Of a stretch of DNA of 64,000 bases, positions 1 through 9,202 are shown piece after piece; the stretch's first letter is position 1; each line of letters opens with the position of its first letter. The position numbers were made by a program, and so were the translations under genes. Origin of the DNA: Vasconcelosia minhoensis LEGE 07310 (GTDB taxonomy: Bacteria; Cyanobacteriota; Cyanobacteriia; Phormidesmidales; Phormidesmidaceae); contig NZ_JADEXG010000008.1 of NCBI RefSeq assembly GCF_015207255.1, positions 1-64,000 on the forward strand, read 5' to 3'. The notes beneath the pieces are model-generated. The model was not told where the DNA came from. It saw only the letters and a program-made list of their open reading frames with translations, and made no database searches.

Positions 1-15
1 CCCCTTCCCTCTTCA

Positions 16-40
16 CCCACTACCCACTACCCACTACCCA
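16..40. repeat. C-rich 7-bp tandem repeat
   Basis: About 3.5 copies of the unit cccacta. The complementary strand has four GGG tracts separated by TAGT, which is a canonical G-quadruplex pattern. Similar repeats lie at 36451-36478 and 58413-58443. Further on (61-112) is a mosaic with 'gcgacgctttgcgaac' and 'ttcgggaagccgct', of a kind dispersed in filamentous cyanobacterial genomes (recalled, not checked). No gene is seen in 1-161. Confidence 0.8.
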
Positions 41-161
41 TCCACCCCTAATACCTACGGCGACGCTTTGCGAACACCCCTACCCTTCGGGAAGCCGCTA
101 CCGCGTCTACACCCCATCACAAGATATATTTGAAAAGCGCTAACCCAGGAGACCAAATCCG

Positions 162-1040
162 TTGACCTTTTCCGCCGAAGATTTTGCCAAAGCTCTAGAG
201 CAGCACGACTACCAGTTTCAGCGCGGCAGCACTGTCACCGGTAAGGTAGACAGCCACGAGGATGCCGGGGCCTATATCGATATTGGCGGCAAGTCAGCGG
301 CGTTTCTGCCCCGCCAGGAAGCCGCCCTCGACCCGGAGCTGCCGCTGGAGGAAGCGGTGCCGCTGGGGACGGAGCGGCAGTTCTTGATCGTGCGCGACCA
401 GGACGCCAACGGTCAGGTCGTGCTGTCGATTCGGCAAATGGAGATCCAGGCACTGTGGGAGCAGCTGGCGGAGCGCCAGGCCAAGGATGACGTGATCGAG
501 GTTGAGGTGACCGGGTCGAATAAGGGTGGCGTCACCGCCGACGTCAGCGGGCTGCGGGCCTTTATTCCGCGATCGCACCTGGCCCAAAAGCCCGAAGACC
601 TGAACGAATTGCTCGGTCAAAGGCTGACTGTGGCTTTCCTAGAAGTGAACCCTGAGACGAATAAGCTGGTGCTTTCCGAGCGGATTGCGGCGCGATCGCT
701 GGTGCTGAGCCGCCTCCAGCGCGGTCAGGTCGTGTCGGGCACGGTGGCGTCGATTAAACCTTTTGGCGCCTTTATCGACTTTGACGGGGCCTCGGGGCTG
801 CTGCACATCAAGCAGGTCAGCAAGAGCTATGTCGAGTCGCTGGGCCAGGTGCTCCAGGTGGGACAGCCGATCAAAGCCGTTGTTACCAACATTGACGACG
901 AGCGGGGGCGGATTTCGCTTTCGACCCAGGCGCTGGAAAAATATCCGGGGGAGATGCTGAAGGAGCCTGAAACGGTGATGGCGGAGGCCGAGCAGCGGGC
1001 TGAGCAGGTGTCTAAGGTACTAGCAGAGAGCGACCTGTAA
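162..1040 (+). CDS. S1 RNA-binding domain protein (Rps1b-like)
   Basis: A 292-residue protein with three S1 (OB-fold) RNA-binding domains at about residues 20-90, 107-175 and 187-255; the third, with 'GTVASIKPFGAFIDF', is the most canonical. Cyanobacteria carry several short three-S1 proteins, and the length fits the Rps1b/Nbp1 type rather than the longer six-domain S1 of proteobacteria. It is expected to act in the cytoplasm, binding mRNA during translation initiation. The start is TTG at 162, supported by an AGGAGA sequence at 147-152. The next gene, Tab2-like, begins 3 bases after the stop, so the two are probably co-transcribed and both may act on mRNA translation. Confidence 0.85.
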   Translation: MTFSAEDFAKALEQHDYQFQRGSTVTGKVDSHEDAGAYIDIGGKSAAFLPRQEAALDPELPLEEAVPLGTERQFLIVRDQDANGQVVLSIRQMEIQALWEQLAERQAKDDVIEVEVTGSNKGGVTADVSGLRAFIPRSHLAQKPEDLNELLGQRLTVAFLEVNPETNKLVLSERIAARSLVLSRLQRGQVVSGTVASIKPFGAFIDFDGASGLLHIKQVSKSYVESLGQVLQVGQPIKAVVTNIDDERGRISLSTQALEKYPGEMLKEPETVMAEAEQRAEQVSKVLAESDL

Positions 1041-1043
1041 GCG

Positions 1044-1913
1044 ATGGCTACCGTTTGGGAACTGGACTTTTACTCACGACCGATTTTAGACGAACGCCAG
1101 AAGAAACGCTGGGAAATTCTGATCTGTGAAGGGGCGCAGTCGGTAGACGAGCCGGATCAGCGATTTCGCTACAGCAAGTTTGTTTCCAGCAGCGAGGTCA
1201 ACTCAATTACGCTGAGAGACGCGATCGCGGATGCCCTGACCCAGGCTCCAACTCCGCCTAGCCGGATTCGCTTCTTTCGCTACGCCATGCAGAATATGAT
1301 CGTCCGGGCCTGCGAAGAACTGGGACTACCGGCGAAGATCAGCCGCCGCACGCTGGCCCTACAGCAGTGGCTGGAAGTGCGGCAGCAGCAGGTCTATCCC
1401 CAGCAGCCGGGCTACCAGCCAGGCGGCAATCCTTCCGTCAGCCGTCCGATTGAGGTGTCTAAGCCGCTGCCTGATGCCCTGCAAGGCCAGCAGTGGGCGC
1501 TGGTGACCCTACCAGCCCAGGACTTTGCCGATATGGACGAATGGCCGATTGACTTTGGCGAAGGCTTCCCGCTAGCGCTGGCTGGGATTGATGAGAAAAG
1601 GCCCATTCCAGGATTTATTATTTTCTCTCAGCGAGCCGTGCCTCTGGCGGGTTGGATGTCGGGTCTGGAGCTGGCCTACCTGAAGGCGGAAGGGGGCGCG
1701 CCGGTCAGCGCTGCTCAGCTGCTGCTGGAGACCGGCGCGACCGACACCTGGATTCTGGCCAATTTGGGCACCGCAGAACTCCAGGCTGAGGGCCAGCGAT
1801 TTGAGGCAGCTAAGCAGGCGGCGGGAGGGGTGCATTTTCTGGCCGTGCAGCAGCGTCCCGAGGCTGAGCAGTTCGCCGGGTTTTGGCTGATGCAGGAACG
1901 GGGGTTTGGCTGA
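1044..1913 (+). CDS. Tab2/Atab2 family RNA-binding protein
   Basis: A 289-residue protein that starts 'MATVWELDFYSRPI', the hallmark of the Tab2/Atab2 (DUF1092) family. In Chlamydomonas and Arabidopsis these proteins bind photosystem mRNAs and are needed for translation of photosystem I/II reaction-centre subunits; cyanobacterial members are conserved but little studied. Length is normal for the family. The gene lies 3 bases after the S1-domain gene, and its TGA stop overlaps the ATG of the following ABC permease (TGATG at 1911-1915), so all three reading frames may be translationally coupled. The role in photosystem synthesis is inferred from the plant and algal homologs. Confidence 0.9.
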   Translation: MATVWELDFYSRPILDERQKKRWEILICEGAQSVDEPDQRFRYSKFVSSSEVNSITLRDAIADALTQAPTPPSRIRFFRYAMQNMIVRACEELGLPAKISRRTLALQQWLEVRQQQVYPQQPGYQPGGNPSVSRPIEVSKPLPDALQGQQWALVTLPAQDFADMDEWPIDFGEGFPLALAGIDEKRPIPGFIIFSQRAVPLAGWMSGLELAYLKAEGGAPVSAAQLLLETGATDTWILANLGTAELQAEGQRFEAAKQAAGGVHFLAVQQRPEAEQFAGFWLMQERGFG

Positions 1914-2743
1914 TGCCGCGATCGCGACTGGCCCGAACCATTGCTATGTACGGGGTGATGATGGTAATCGCGATCGCGATGCTGCTACCGCTGTTCTGGC
2001 TGGTCAGCACCGCTTTCAAGTCGCCGAGTGAAAATATTTTTGAGTTTCCGCCCCGATTCATCCCCCAGCAGCCAACGCTGAATAACTTTGTCTCGGTCTG
2101 GCAGACCAATCCCTTTGGCCGCTACTTTTTCAACAGCACGCTGATCGCCGTGATTACGGTAGGGCTGAACCTGGTCTTTTGCTCGCTTGCCGCCTATCCT
2201 CTGGCCAGGCTAGCCTTTCGAGGCCGCGAGGTGATCTTTTCGGTGATCGTCTCCACCATTCTGATTCCCTTTCAGATTGTGATGATTCCGCTGTATATCC
2301 TCACCGTGCAGTTGGGGCTGCGGAATACCTACCTGGGGGTAATCTTTCCCGCGATCGCCTCTGCCTTTGGCATTTTCCTGATGCGTCAGGCCTTTCAAAC
2401 TGTGCCCAAAGAGCTGGAGGAGGCGGCCCGGATGGATGGCTGTTCAGAGCTGGGAATCTGGTGGCATGTGATGCTGCCCGCCGTCCGCCCGGCCCTGGTG
2501 ACGCTGGCCATTTTTGTTTTCATCGGCTCCTGGAGCGATTTTCTCTGGCCGCTGATTGTGCTGGACCGGCCCGAATACTATACGCTGCCGCTGGGGGTGG
2601 CGCGGCTGGCGGGCAGCTTCTCCCTCGACTGGCGGCTGATTGCAGCGGGCTCGGTGATTTCTATCGTGCCGATCATTCTATTTTTTGTGGTGGCCCAGCG
2701 GTATATCGTGCCTTCAGAAACCGGCAGCGGCGTGAAGGGATAG
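1913..2743 (+). CDS. carbohydrate ABC transporter permease (MalG-type)
   Basis: A 276-residue polytopic inner-membrane protein with about six hydrophobic helices. The loop 'EEAARMDGCSELGIWWHVML' is the EAA motif that contacts the ABC ATPase, and overall it matches the MalG/UgpE class of sugar permeases. The ATG at 1913 is chosen because it overlaps the upstream stop (TGATG); an in-frame TTG at 1883 lies inside the previous gene and is unlikely. No partner permease, binding protein or ATPase is nearby, so it must pair with subunits encoded elsewhere. The substrate is not visible from sequence. Confidence 0.9.
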   Translation: MPRSRLARTIAMYGVMMVIAIAMLLPLFWLVSTAFKSPSENIFEFPPRFIPQQPTLNNFVSVWQTNPFGRYFFNSTLIAVITVGLNLVFCSLAAYPLARLAFRGREVIFSVIVSTILIPFQIVMIPLYILTVQLGLRNTYLGVIFPAIASAFGIFLMRQAFQTVPKELEEAARMDGCSELGIWWHVMLPAVRPALVTLAIFVFIGSWSDFLWPLIVLDRPEYYTLPLGVARLAGSFSLDWRLIAAGSVISIVPIILFFVVAQRYIVPSETGSGVKG

Positions 2744-2746
2744 CCG

Positions 2747-3658
2747 TCACGGCCTGAGCCGCTCAATTTCGGCAATGCTCAGCCCGGTGGTTTGGCTGAT
2801 CGTTTCCGGGTCTAGCACGTCGAGGAGGGAACGCGCGATCGCTTCTGCCTGCAGTCGGCGACCCTGCTGCAACCCTTCCTGCAATCCCTGCTGTAGCCCC
2901 TGCTGCAGCCCCTGCTGACGTCCTTCTTCCAGACCTTGCTGTACGCCAATCTGTGTCGCTTTGAGAAAGGCATTGCGGTTATCGTGTAGAAACATCTGCT
3001 TGCGTTCAAAAATATCGAGCTCTTCGCGGCTCAGGTTGCTCACCTCGGCGATATGAAACGCTTGCTCCATGGAAGGAATACTGCTGAAGGATTCAGGGAC
3101 GACTTCTAAGCTTTCCGCCTGCTTGATAAAGTAAATCCACTTATCGGTGATGGTTACTAAAGCGTCGAGCGGCTTATTAAATTTGGGCAGCTCCACAAAA
3201 ACCAGCTCAATATCATCGTTATAGTCGGTCAGCTCTTCCTTTTCCTTCAGGCCAAAGCGAGAAATCACCTTGGAGCTGTCGGGAAACATCTCAAAGTCGG
3301 TAATGGTTAGCGCAATCACAGGATTCAGCCGGGCATAGTCTTCCCCGGCGTCGAGCTGAATCGAGAAGGCTTTAGCGGCATTGTAGAGCACTCGCTTTTC
3401 AAAGCCCAGCACGTTGAGTACCTGCATCTCGATAATCACCGTCCGATTCCCCGTAATCTGGGCCTTCACATCGAGAAAGCTATCCTTCATTCCCTTCAGC
3501 TGGGGGGCCTGGTAGGGGTCTAGAATATCAATATCCTGGATGACGGGCTGGGCTTCGTAGAGGATGGCGTTGAGAAAGCTAATCAAAATGCCTTTGCTCT
3601 GGGCAGAAGCAAAGATCTTTTTGAAGGCAAAATCGGTTTTGGGGTTAATAAAACGCAT
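2747..3658 (-). CDS. Rpn family PD-(D/E)XK nuclease / putative transposase
   Basis: A 303-residue protein opening 'MRFINPKTDFAFKKIF', typical of the Rpn/PDDEXK_2 family (PF12784). The likely nuclease core is the Asp of 'LDVKAQ' and the Glu of 'VIIEMQV', matching D...ExQ, at about residues 65-85. The C-terminal third contains a Gln/Gly-rich tandem repeat built from units like 'QGLQ' and 'EGLQ', then a short helical tail. Related Rpn proteins stimulate recombination; members are numerous in cyanobacterial genomes and behave like selfish or mobile genes, although no inverted repeats or target duplications were seen here. It ends 3 bases from the convergent ABC permease. Confidence 0.85.
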   Translation of the reverse strand: MRFINPKTDFAFKKIFASAQSKGILISFLNAILYEAQPVIQDIDILDPYQAPQLKGMKDSFLDVKAQITGNRTVIIEMQVLNVLGFEKRVLYNAAKAFSIQLDAGEDYARLNPVIALTITDFEMFPDSSKVISRFGLKEKEELTDYNDDIELVFVELPKFNKPLDALVTITDKWIYFIKQAESLEVVPESFSSIPSMEQAFHIAEVSNLSREELDIFERKQMFLHDNRNAFLKATQIGVQQGLEEGRQQGLQQGLQQGLQEGLQQGRRLQAEAIARSLLDVLDPETISQTTGLSIAEIERLRP

Positions 3659-3993
3659 TGGCCTGTCCTAGCAGCAATGGCCGCCCAACGATCGTCCAAT
3701 GACCGCCTAGAGCGGCCATCAAGAATTTTTGAGTATGCCTTGATGCAGCGCTTTTGGACTGCTGTGTCTAGGCTACTGGATGAAGCCCGAGATCACTAAA
3801 TAGGCTCCGCAAACGCCCGCCAAAATGGCCAGTACTTTGCCCGCATTCCAGCTGCCTTTCCAGGAATAGTTTTTGTCTGCCATAGATTTTTCATAGAATT
3901 CGTTGCCTTCCAGATTAACAAAAGGCGAGAGACAAAGCTTCTATCGGCAGAAAGGCTTCCATCCGTTTTTGGCAGGCTGGTGATCCCAGTACG
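3659..3993. other. gap holding one small ORF
   Basis: The 335 bases between the Rpn-like and PIN-TRAM genes contain only the 36-codon minus-strand ORF at 3773-3883. The rest shows no RNA gene and no strong terminator. Confidence 0.6.
3773..3883 (-). CDS. small single-helix membrane protein (36 aa)
   Basis: The ORF starts with 'MADKNYSWKGSWNAGKV' and ends in a hydrophobic helix 'LAILAGVCGAYLVISGFIQ'. The N-terminus is polar and positively charged and one membrane span fills the C-terminal half, as in small subunits of photosynthetic complexes. Reading upstream in frame, an in-frame TAG is met before any other start codon, so ATG 3883 is the only start. There is no convincing Shine-Dalgarno sequence. 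I do not recognise the family. Composition is protein-like, with no stop in the core and a clear amphipathic-to-hydrophobic layout, but a chance ORF cannot be excluded. Confidence 0.5.
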   Translation of the reverse strand: MADKNYSWKGSWNAGKVLAILAGVCGAYLVISGFIQ

Positions 3994-5073
3994 TTAGGAC
4001 ACAATCGCCGAACTAGGGCGAGCGAAGATCATGCGCCCAGCTGAGGTCTGGAGGGCACCGGTGACCACGACGCTGAGCTCATTGCCGATGTATTCTCGAC
4101 CTTCCTCAATCACCACCATGGTGCCATCGGTGAGATAGCCCACGCCCTGGGAAGGTTCTTTACCTTCTTTAAGGACCTTGATCTCTATATCGTCGCCAGG
4201 TAAGTAGGCTGGACGAATAGCCTGGGTCAGGTCGTTGATATTCAGCACGGTGACCTGCTGGACGTTGGCCACTTTGTTCAGGTTGTAATCCGTCGTCAGC
4301 AGCATGGCGTTAAGCTCCTGGGCCAGCCTAACCAGCTTGGCATCGACGGTGGAAATATCCTCATAGTCCACTGCACTAATCACCACCCGGCTGGGGTAGT
4401 CTTCCCGAACTCGATTGAGAATATCTAGGCCGCGACGACCGCGCGATCGCTTTTGGTCACTGGACGAATCGGCGACCTGCTGAAGCTCTTGCAGCACAAA
4501 CTGGGGGATCAGCAGCTGACCTTCCAAAAAGCCGGTTTGCAGCAGTCCTTCAATCCGCCCGTCGATAATGCAGCTGGTATCGAGAATCTTGCTGGCAGAG
4601 GGCTTTAGGGTGCCTTCGGCAATTAGGGCCGACTCGTAGCTGTTGGGATTGATGATCCGCAGCAGGGCTCGCCCGTTGGTATCGGCTAGGTTCATGCCGG
4701 TCACCGCAAACAGGAGGCTGCCCATCACCGCCGTCAGTGGCTTAATAAAGCTAAACTCATCCGGGATCGGCAGTAGAAATAGCGGTGCTAGGGAGAGGTT
4801 GGCAATCAGCAGACCCACGACCAGACCCACGGCGCGGGTCAAAATCCGATCGGGCGGCATTTCCTTAATCTGTCGCTCTAGCCGCCGGTAGCTGGTCTGA
4901 ACCACCAGCCCCAGGACGCCGCCGAGCAGGGCCCCAAAGCCTGCGGTGACCGAGCTTAGGCCCTCTAGGTTAGTGACCTGCTGGAGGGCCGTCTCAGGCA
5001 GAAAATCAATGCTAAAAAAGCCGACTCCCGCGCCTGCTAAAATAAACGAAATGACTATCAGTGCATCAAGCAT
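3994..5073 (-). CDS. PIN/TRAM domain membrane protein (YacL-like)
   Basis: A 359-residue protein with about four N-terminal membrane helices (residues 1-140), a PIN nuclease-like domain from about 165 ('ILDTSCIIDGRIEGLLQTGF', with acidic residues later at 'LLTTDYNLN') and a C-terminal TRAM RNA-binding domain ('VGYLTDGTMVVIEEGREYIG'). This is the arrangement of Bacillus YacL and its universal cyanobacterial homologs, thought to act on RNA at the membrane, though the substrate is unknown. ATG 5073 starts at 'MLDALIVISF', as in homologs; a TTG at 5118 would add 15 residues. Divergent from hemW. Confidence 0.9.
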   Translation of the reverse strand: MLDALIVISFILAGAGVGFFSIDFLPETALQQVTNLEGLSSVTAGFGALLGGVLGLVVQTSYRRLERQIKEMPPDRILTRAVGLVVGLLIANLSLAPLFLLPIPDEFSFIKPLTAVMGSLLFAVTGMNLADTNGRALLRIINPNSYESALIAEGTLKPSASKILDTSCIIDGRIEGLLQTGFLEGQLLIPQFVLQELQQVADSSSDQKRSRGRRGLDILNRVREDYPSRVVISAVDYEDISTVDAKLVRLAQELNAMLLTTDYNLNKVANVQQVTVLNINDLTQAIRPAYLPGDDIEIKVLKEGKEPSQGVGYLTDGTMVVIEEGREYIGNELSVVVTGALQTSAGRMIFARPSSAIVS

Positions 5074-5312
5074 ATCAATTCGCAACCTTGCGGCTGTTGC
5101 ATCGCTGGGCTTTGCCAACAGCTACCTCAATCGGCTTTTGGCCGGCCCTTGGCTAAACCCTCGGATTAATCCCCCTAGATTAACCCTTTGTACATCGGAA
5201 TCCTCTAGTTTGGGTTGGCAATAGCCCCATTAAGCAAAAGTACTTAATAAAGTCACCTCTATTTTATAACCTTGACCTCCAGATCGCTGCTTTAGGGTTT
5301 ACCGTCGCTTTC

Positions 5313-6593
5313 GTGCCGTTTACTACTTCAGAACACCGCTTATCCCCATCAGCGCTGTCAGCTACGGCTCAAGCCCCTCGGTCTGCCTACGTTCATATTC
5401 CCTTCTGCCGTCGGCGCTGCTTTTACTGCGATTTTCCCATTTCGGTCATTGGCCAGCGGCGGCGGGGAGAAACCTCCGGTACGATCGCCCAATACGTCGA
5501 TGGGTTGGTGCAGGAGATTCGGGCGACGCCCCGGCTGAACGCGGCTCCGCTGCAGACAGTCTTCTTTGGCGGCGGCACACCGTCTTTACTCTCGACTGAC
5601 CAGCTAGCGCAAATTCTCCAGGCGCTGGACAATCGATTTGGGATTGCTGCCCCGGCTGAGATTTCCATGGAAATGGACCCGGGCACCTTTGACCTGAGCC
5701 ACATTCAAGGCTATCGGAGGCTTGGCGTCAGCCGCGTCAGCCTGGGTGTGCAGGCCTTTCAAGATGAGCTGTTGGCAGCCTGCGGGCGCTTTCATCGCAC
5801 TGCCGACGTTTATCAAGCCGTCGAGCTACTAGAACAGGCCAGCGTTCCCAGCGTTAGCCTGGATTTGATTTCGGGGCTACCCCACCAGAGCTGGGCGGAC
5901 TGGGTGGACTCGTTGGAAAGGGCGATCGCGCTTTCTCCCCAGCACCTCTCTGTCTACGACCTGACGATCGAGCCCCAGACCCCCTTTGGCCGCTCCCTGC
6001 AACCTGGCGCTCGGCCCCTACCCACCGAAGCCGCGACGGTGGCGATGTACCGTCAGGCCCAGCGGCAGCTCACCGCTGCGGGCTATAACCATTATGAAAT
6101 CTCTAACTACGCCCAGCCGGGCCACCGCTGTCAGCATAACCTCACCTACTGGCATAACCAGCCCTTCTACGGCTTTGGCATGGGAGCCGCCAGCTATACC
6201 CAGCACCAGCGGCTGAGCCGCCCCCGAACGCTGCGCCTATATCGCGAATGGGTGGCGGCCTACGTCGCCGGTGGAGGAATCCTGGACTGCCCCCCCACAC
6301 CGCCCTGGGAACAGGTGCTCGACGGCCTGATGGTGGGGCTGCGGCTGGCCGAGGGAATGGGTCTAAGGTCGGTCGCCGCCGTCTATGGCTGGGCCGGGCT
6401 GGAGCTGCTCCAGGACTGTCTCAGGCCCTATATCGAAAAAGGCTGGCTGGTGCTTGATAATGCCGGTCAAAACGCAGGCGAGCTCATACCATCAACTCGC
6501 TTGCGGCTGACCGATCCCGAAGGTTTCCTCATGTCTAACCAGGTCATCGCTGATATGTTTAACGCCCTAACCCCAGTCGCGCCTACCGTCTAA
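5313..6593 (+). CDS. hemW: radical SAM heme chaperone HemW
   Basis: A 426-residue radical SAM protein. The cluster motif CxxxCxxC appears as 'CRRRCFYC' near residue 33, followed by 'FFGGGTPSLL' and 'DLISGLPHQSWADW', and by the C-terminal HemW domain. HemW proteins look like oxygen-independent coproporphyrinogen III oxidase (HemN), but known members bind and transfer heme instead. The motif lacks the extra fourth Cys (CxxxCxxCxC) of true HemN, as Phe follows ('CDF'). The start is GTG 5313. It is transcribed away from the PIN-TRAM gene and sits alone upstream of serA. Confidence 0.92.
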   Translation: MPFTTSEHRLSPSALSATAQAPRSAYVHIPFCRRRCFYCDFPISVIGQRRRGETSGTIAQYVDGLVQEIRATPRLNAAPLQTVFFGGGTPSLLSTDQLAQILQALDNRFGIAAPAEISMEMDPGTFDLSHIQGYRRLGVSRVSLGVQAFQDELLAACGRFHRTADVYQAVELLEQASVPSVSLDLISGLPHQSWADWVDSLERAIALSPQHLSVYDLTIEPQTPFGRSLQPGARPLPTEAATVAMYRQAQRQLTAAGYNHYEISNYAQPGHRCQHNLTYWHNQPFYGFGMGAASYTQHQRLSRPRTLRLYREWVAAYVAGGGILDCPPTPPWEQVLDGLMVGLRLAEGMGLRSVAAVYGWAGLELLQDCLRPYIEKGWLVLDNAGQNAGELIPSTRLRLTDPEGFLMSNQVIADMFNALTPVAPTV

Positions 6594-6666
6594 ACCCAGG
6601 ATATTGGCCTCAAAACGGCTGCGGCTTTGCAGTAGAATGACAGACTGTGAACCCCGTTGCTGAGCC

Positions 6667-8247
6667 ATGCCTAAGGTACTCGTTTCTGACCCCGTCGATC
6701 AAGCTGGAATCGACATACTCTCCCAGGTTGCCCAGGTCGATGTGAGAACCAGCCTGCCGCTCGAAGAGCTCGTCAAGGTCGTCCCCGACTACGATGCGCT
6801 GATGATCCGTTCCGGCACTAAGGTCACCGCCGAGGTGATCGAAGCTGGTCGCAATCTCAAAATTATTGGCCGAGCGGGGGTTGGCGTCGATAACGTCGAT
6901 GTTCCGGCTGCAACCCGGCGCGGCATTGTCGTGGTAAATTCGCCCGAGGGCAATACGATCGCAGCGGCTGAGCACGCCCTGGCAATGATGCTGTCGCTGT
7001 CACGCTATATTCCGTCGGCAGACCAATCGGTGAAGTCGGGGGAGTGGAATCGCAAGGCCTTTACCGGTGTAGAGGTCTACAAAAAGACGCTGGGCGTCGT
7101 CGGGCTGGGAAAAATTGGCTCCCATGTGGCGACCGTAGCCCGGGCCATGGGAATGCGGCTGCTGGCCTTTGACCCCTACATCTCCAGTGAACGGGCCGAG
7201 GAGCTGGGCTGTCGGCTGGTGGACCTCGACCTGCTGCTGCAAGAGGCCGACTATATCACCCTGCACATCCCTAAAACGCCCGATACGACTCATCTGATCA
7301 ATGCCGAAGCGCTGGCCAAGATGAAGCCGACCGCACGGATTGTCAACTGTGCTCGGGGTGGCATCATCGATGAAGCGGCGCTGGCGACGGCGCTGGAGCA
7401 GGGCGTGATTGCGGGGGCGGCCCTGGACGTATACGAGCAGGAACCCTTGGCAGAAACGGGACTGCGATCGCTGGGCAAAGCTGCCGTCCTCACACCTCAT
7501 CTGGGGGCTTCTACTGCCGAGGCTCAAGTTAACGTGGCGATTGACGTAGCTGAGCAAATTCGAGATGTGCTGCTGGGATTGCCAGCCCGGTCCGCGGTCA
7601 ATATCCCCGGCCTGCGCCCTGATATCTTGGAGCGGCTGCGGCCCTACCTGCAGCTGGCTGAGACGCTGGGTAATTTTGTCGGCCAGCTGGCGGGTGGACG
7701 AATTGAGCAGCTCCATATCCGGCTCCAGGGCGACCTAGCCGAGATTGACACCAAGCCGATTGTAATTGCGGCGCTGAAGGGGCTACTGTCCCATGCGCTG
7801 CAGGAGCGGGTCAACTACGTCAATGCGTCCCTGGAGGCCAAAGAGCGAGGCATTCACGTGATTGAGACCCGAGATTCTGAAATCAAGGACTACACCGGGT
7901 CGCTCTACCTATCGGCCAAAGGCTCCCTGGGCACTCATTCGGTCACGGGCGTACTGCTCGGCGGCACTGAAATTCGCATTACCGATATGGATAACTTCCC
8001 CATTAACGTGCCGCCAACCAAGTACATGCTGTTTACGCTACACCGCGATATGCCCGGCATTATTGGCAAGATCGGGTCGCTACTGGGTAGCTTTAACGTC
8101 AACATTGCCAGTATGCAGGTTGGTCGCAAGATTGTCCGAGGCGATGCGGTCATGGTCTTAAGCATCGACGATCCGCTGCCTGAAGGAATTCTGGCGGAAA
8201 TTACCAAAGTTCCGGGGATTCGCGAAGCCTATACGGTCGCGCTTTAA
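6667..8247 (+). CDS. serA: D-3-phosphoglycerate dehydrogenase
   Basis: A 526-residue long-form (type I) PGDH that oxidises 3-phosphoglycerate to 3-phosphohydroxypyruvate, the first step of serine synthesis. The NAD-binding glycine motif is '[20 protein letters not shown]' (about residue 140). Catalytic Arg and His lie in '[13 protein letters not shown]' and 'LTPHLGAST'. The C-terminal part has the intervening/allosteric substrate-binding domain and an ACT domain ('[20 protein letters not shown]'). Full length. It starts a plus-strand run with prmA, a small membrane protein and a DUF39 gene. Confidence 0.96.
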   Translation: MPKVLVSDPVDQAGIDILSQVAQVDVRTSLPLEELVKVVPDYDALMIRSGTKVTAEVIEAGRNLKIIGRAGVGVDNVDVPAATRRGIVVVNSPEGNTIAAAEHALAMMLSLSRYIPSADQSVKSGEWNRKAFTGVEVYKKTLGVVGLGKIGSHVATVARAMGMRLLAFDPYISSERAEELGCRLVDLDLLLQEADYITLHIPKTPDTTHLINAEALAKMKPTARIVNCARGGIIDEAALATALEQGVIAGAALDVYEQEPLAETGLRSLGKAAVLTPHLGASTAEAQVNVAIDVAEQIRDVLLGLPARSAVNIPGLRPDILERLRPYLQLAETLGNFVGQLAGGRIEQLHIRLQGDLAEIDTKPIVIAALKGLLSHALQERVNYVNASLEAKERGIHVIETRDSEIKDYTGSLYLSAKGSLGTHSVTGVLLGGTEIRITDMDNFPINVPPTKYMLFTLHRDMPGIIGKIGSLLGSFNVNIASMQVGRKIVRGDAVMVLSIDDPLPEGILAEITKVPGIREAYTVAL

Positions 8248-8317
8248 CTTTGGCGAACTTCAACTTTGGCAAACTCAGACTGACCGCAAACAACCGTCAC
8301 TATCAGGCAGCTCAACG

Positions 8318-9202
8318 TTGGCACATTGGTGGGAAATTCAGGTTCGCTGTCCGCTGGCGCTGGAAGATAGCGTCTATTGGCGATTTGAAACGGTGGACGG
8401 ACGCGGCACCGTTAGCCAGCAGCAGGGCGAAAATCGGCTAATTAGATCCTATTTTCCCCAGGCTCAGTTTGTCCCATCTGAGCTGGCTGAGCTGGCTGAG
8501 CAAATCCAGGCTGACGCTCGGCGGGCGGATATTCCGACCAAGCCTCAGATTGACTGGCAGCTGATTCCCGAAGAGGACTGGGCTCACAGCTGGAAATCCC
8601 ACTGGCAGCCGCAGCCAATTGGCCGGTTTATGGTCAACCCCGCCTGGCTGTCACCCCCTGCAACGGAGCAAATTGTGCTTCAGCTCGACCCAGGCAGCGC
8701 CTTTGGCACCGGGGCTCATGCGACCACTCAGCTCTGTCTAGAAGGACTGTCTCTACAGCCCGGCGTTAAGGGCGCAACCCTTGCCGATATTGGCTGCGGT
8801 TCTGGCATTTTGTCGATTGGGGCGGTGCTCTTAGGCGCTAGCCAAATCCATTCGGTAGATGTCGATCCGCTCGCTATTACCGCAACTCGACGTAATTCCG
8901 AATTGAATGGGCTCACAGAAGCACAAATTACGGTCGCCCAGGGCAGCATTGAGCAGCTGATTAAAACACTGGAACAGCCGGTGGACGGTATTCTCTGCAA
9001 TATTCTGGCTGAGGTGATTATCCAGCTGATTCCCCAGTTCAATCGGATTACTCATCCTGACAGCTGGGGGCTTCTGAGCGGTATCTTAGGGGCTCAGGCA
9101 GCTAATGTAACCAGGGTGCTCGTCGCTAACGGCTGGCAGGTGACGGGGTCGCGATCGCAGGCCGAATGGTGCTGCCTGGCCATCAGCCGGACGGTCCTAT
9201 GA
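8318..9202 (+). CDS. prmA: ribosomal protein L11 methyltransferase
   Basis: A 294-residue SAM-dependent methyltransferase. It has the PrmA N-terminal domain, then the SAM-binding signature 'LADIGCGSGILSIGAVLLGA', preceded by 'DPGSAFGTGAHATT' and followed by 'ILCNILAEVI', the PrmA form of the NPPY-like motif. It methylates L11 in the cytoplasm. The start is TTG 8318 ('MAHWWEIQV'), which aligns with the usual 'SWWEI' beginning; no strong Shine-Dalgarno sequence is visible. Its TGA overlaps the ATG of the next small gene. Confidence 0.94.
   Translation: MAHWWEIQVRCPLALEDSVYWRFETVDGRGTVSQQQGENRLIRSYFPQAQFVPSELAELAEQIQADARRADIPTKPQIDWQLIPEEDWAHSWKSHWQPQPIGRFMVNPAWLSPPATEQIVLQLDPGSAFGTGAHATTQLCLEGLSLQPGVKGATLADIGCGSGILSIGAVLLGASQIHSVDVDPLAITATRRNSELNGLTEAQITVAQGSIEQLIKTLEQPVDGILCNILAEVIIQLIPQFNRITHPDSWGLLSGILGAQAANVTRVLVANGWQVTGSRSQAEWCCLAISRTVL

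Noticed and set aside
2179-2757. 192-codon frame within the ABC permease
   Set aside because: Overlaps the real permease in another phase; amino-acid composition is unnatural (Ala/Gly/Cys/Arg-rich).
7000-7716. 238-codon frame antisense to serA
   Set aside because: Antisense to a highly conserved enzyme; no recognisable domain.
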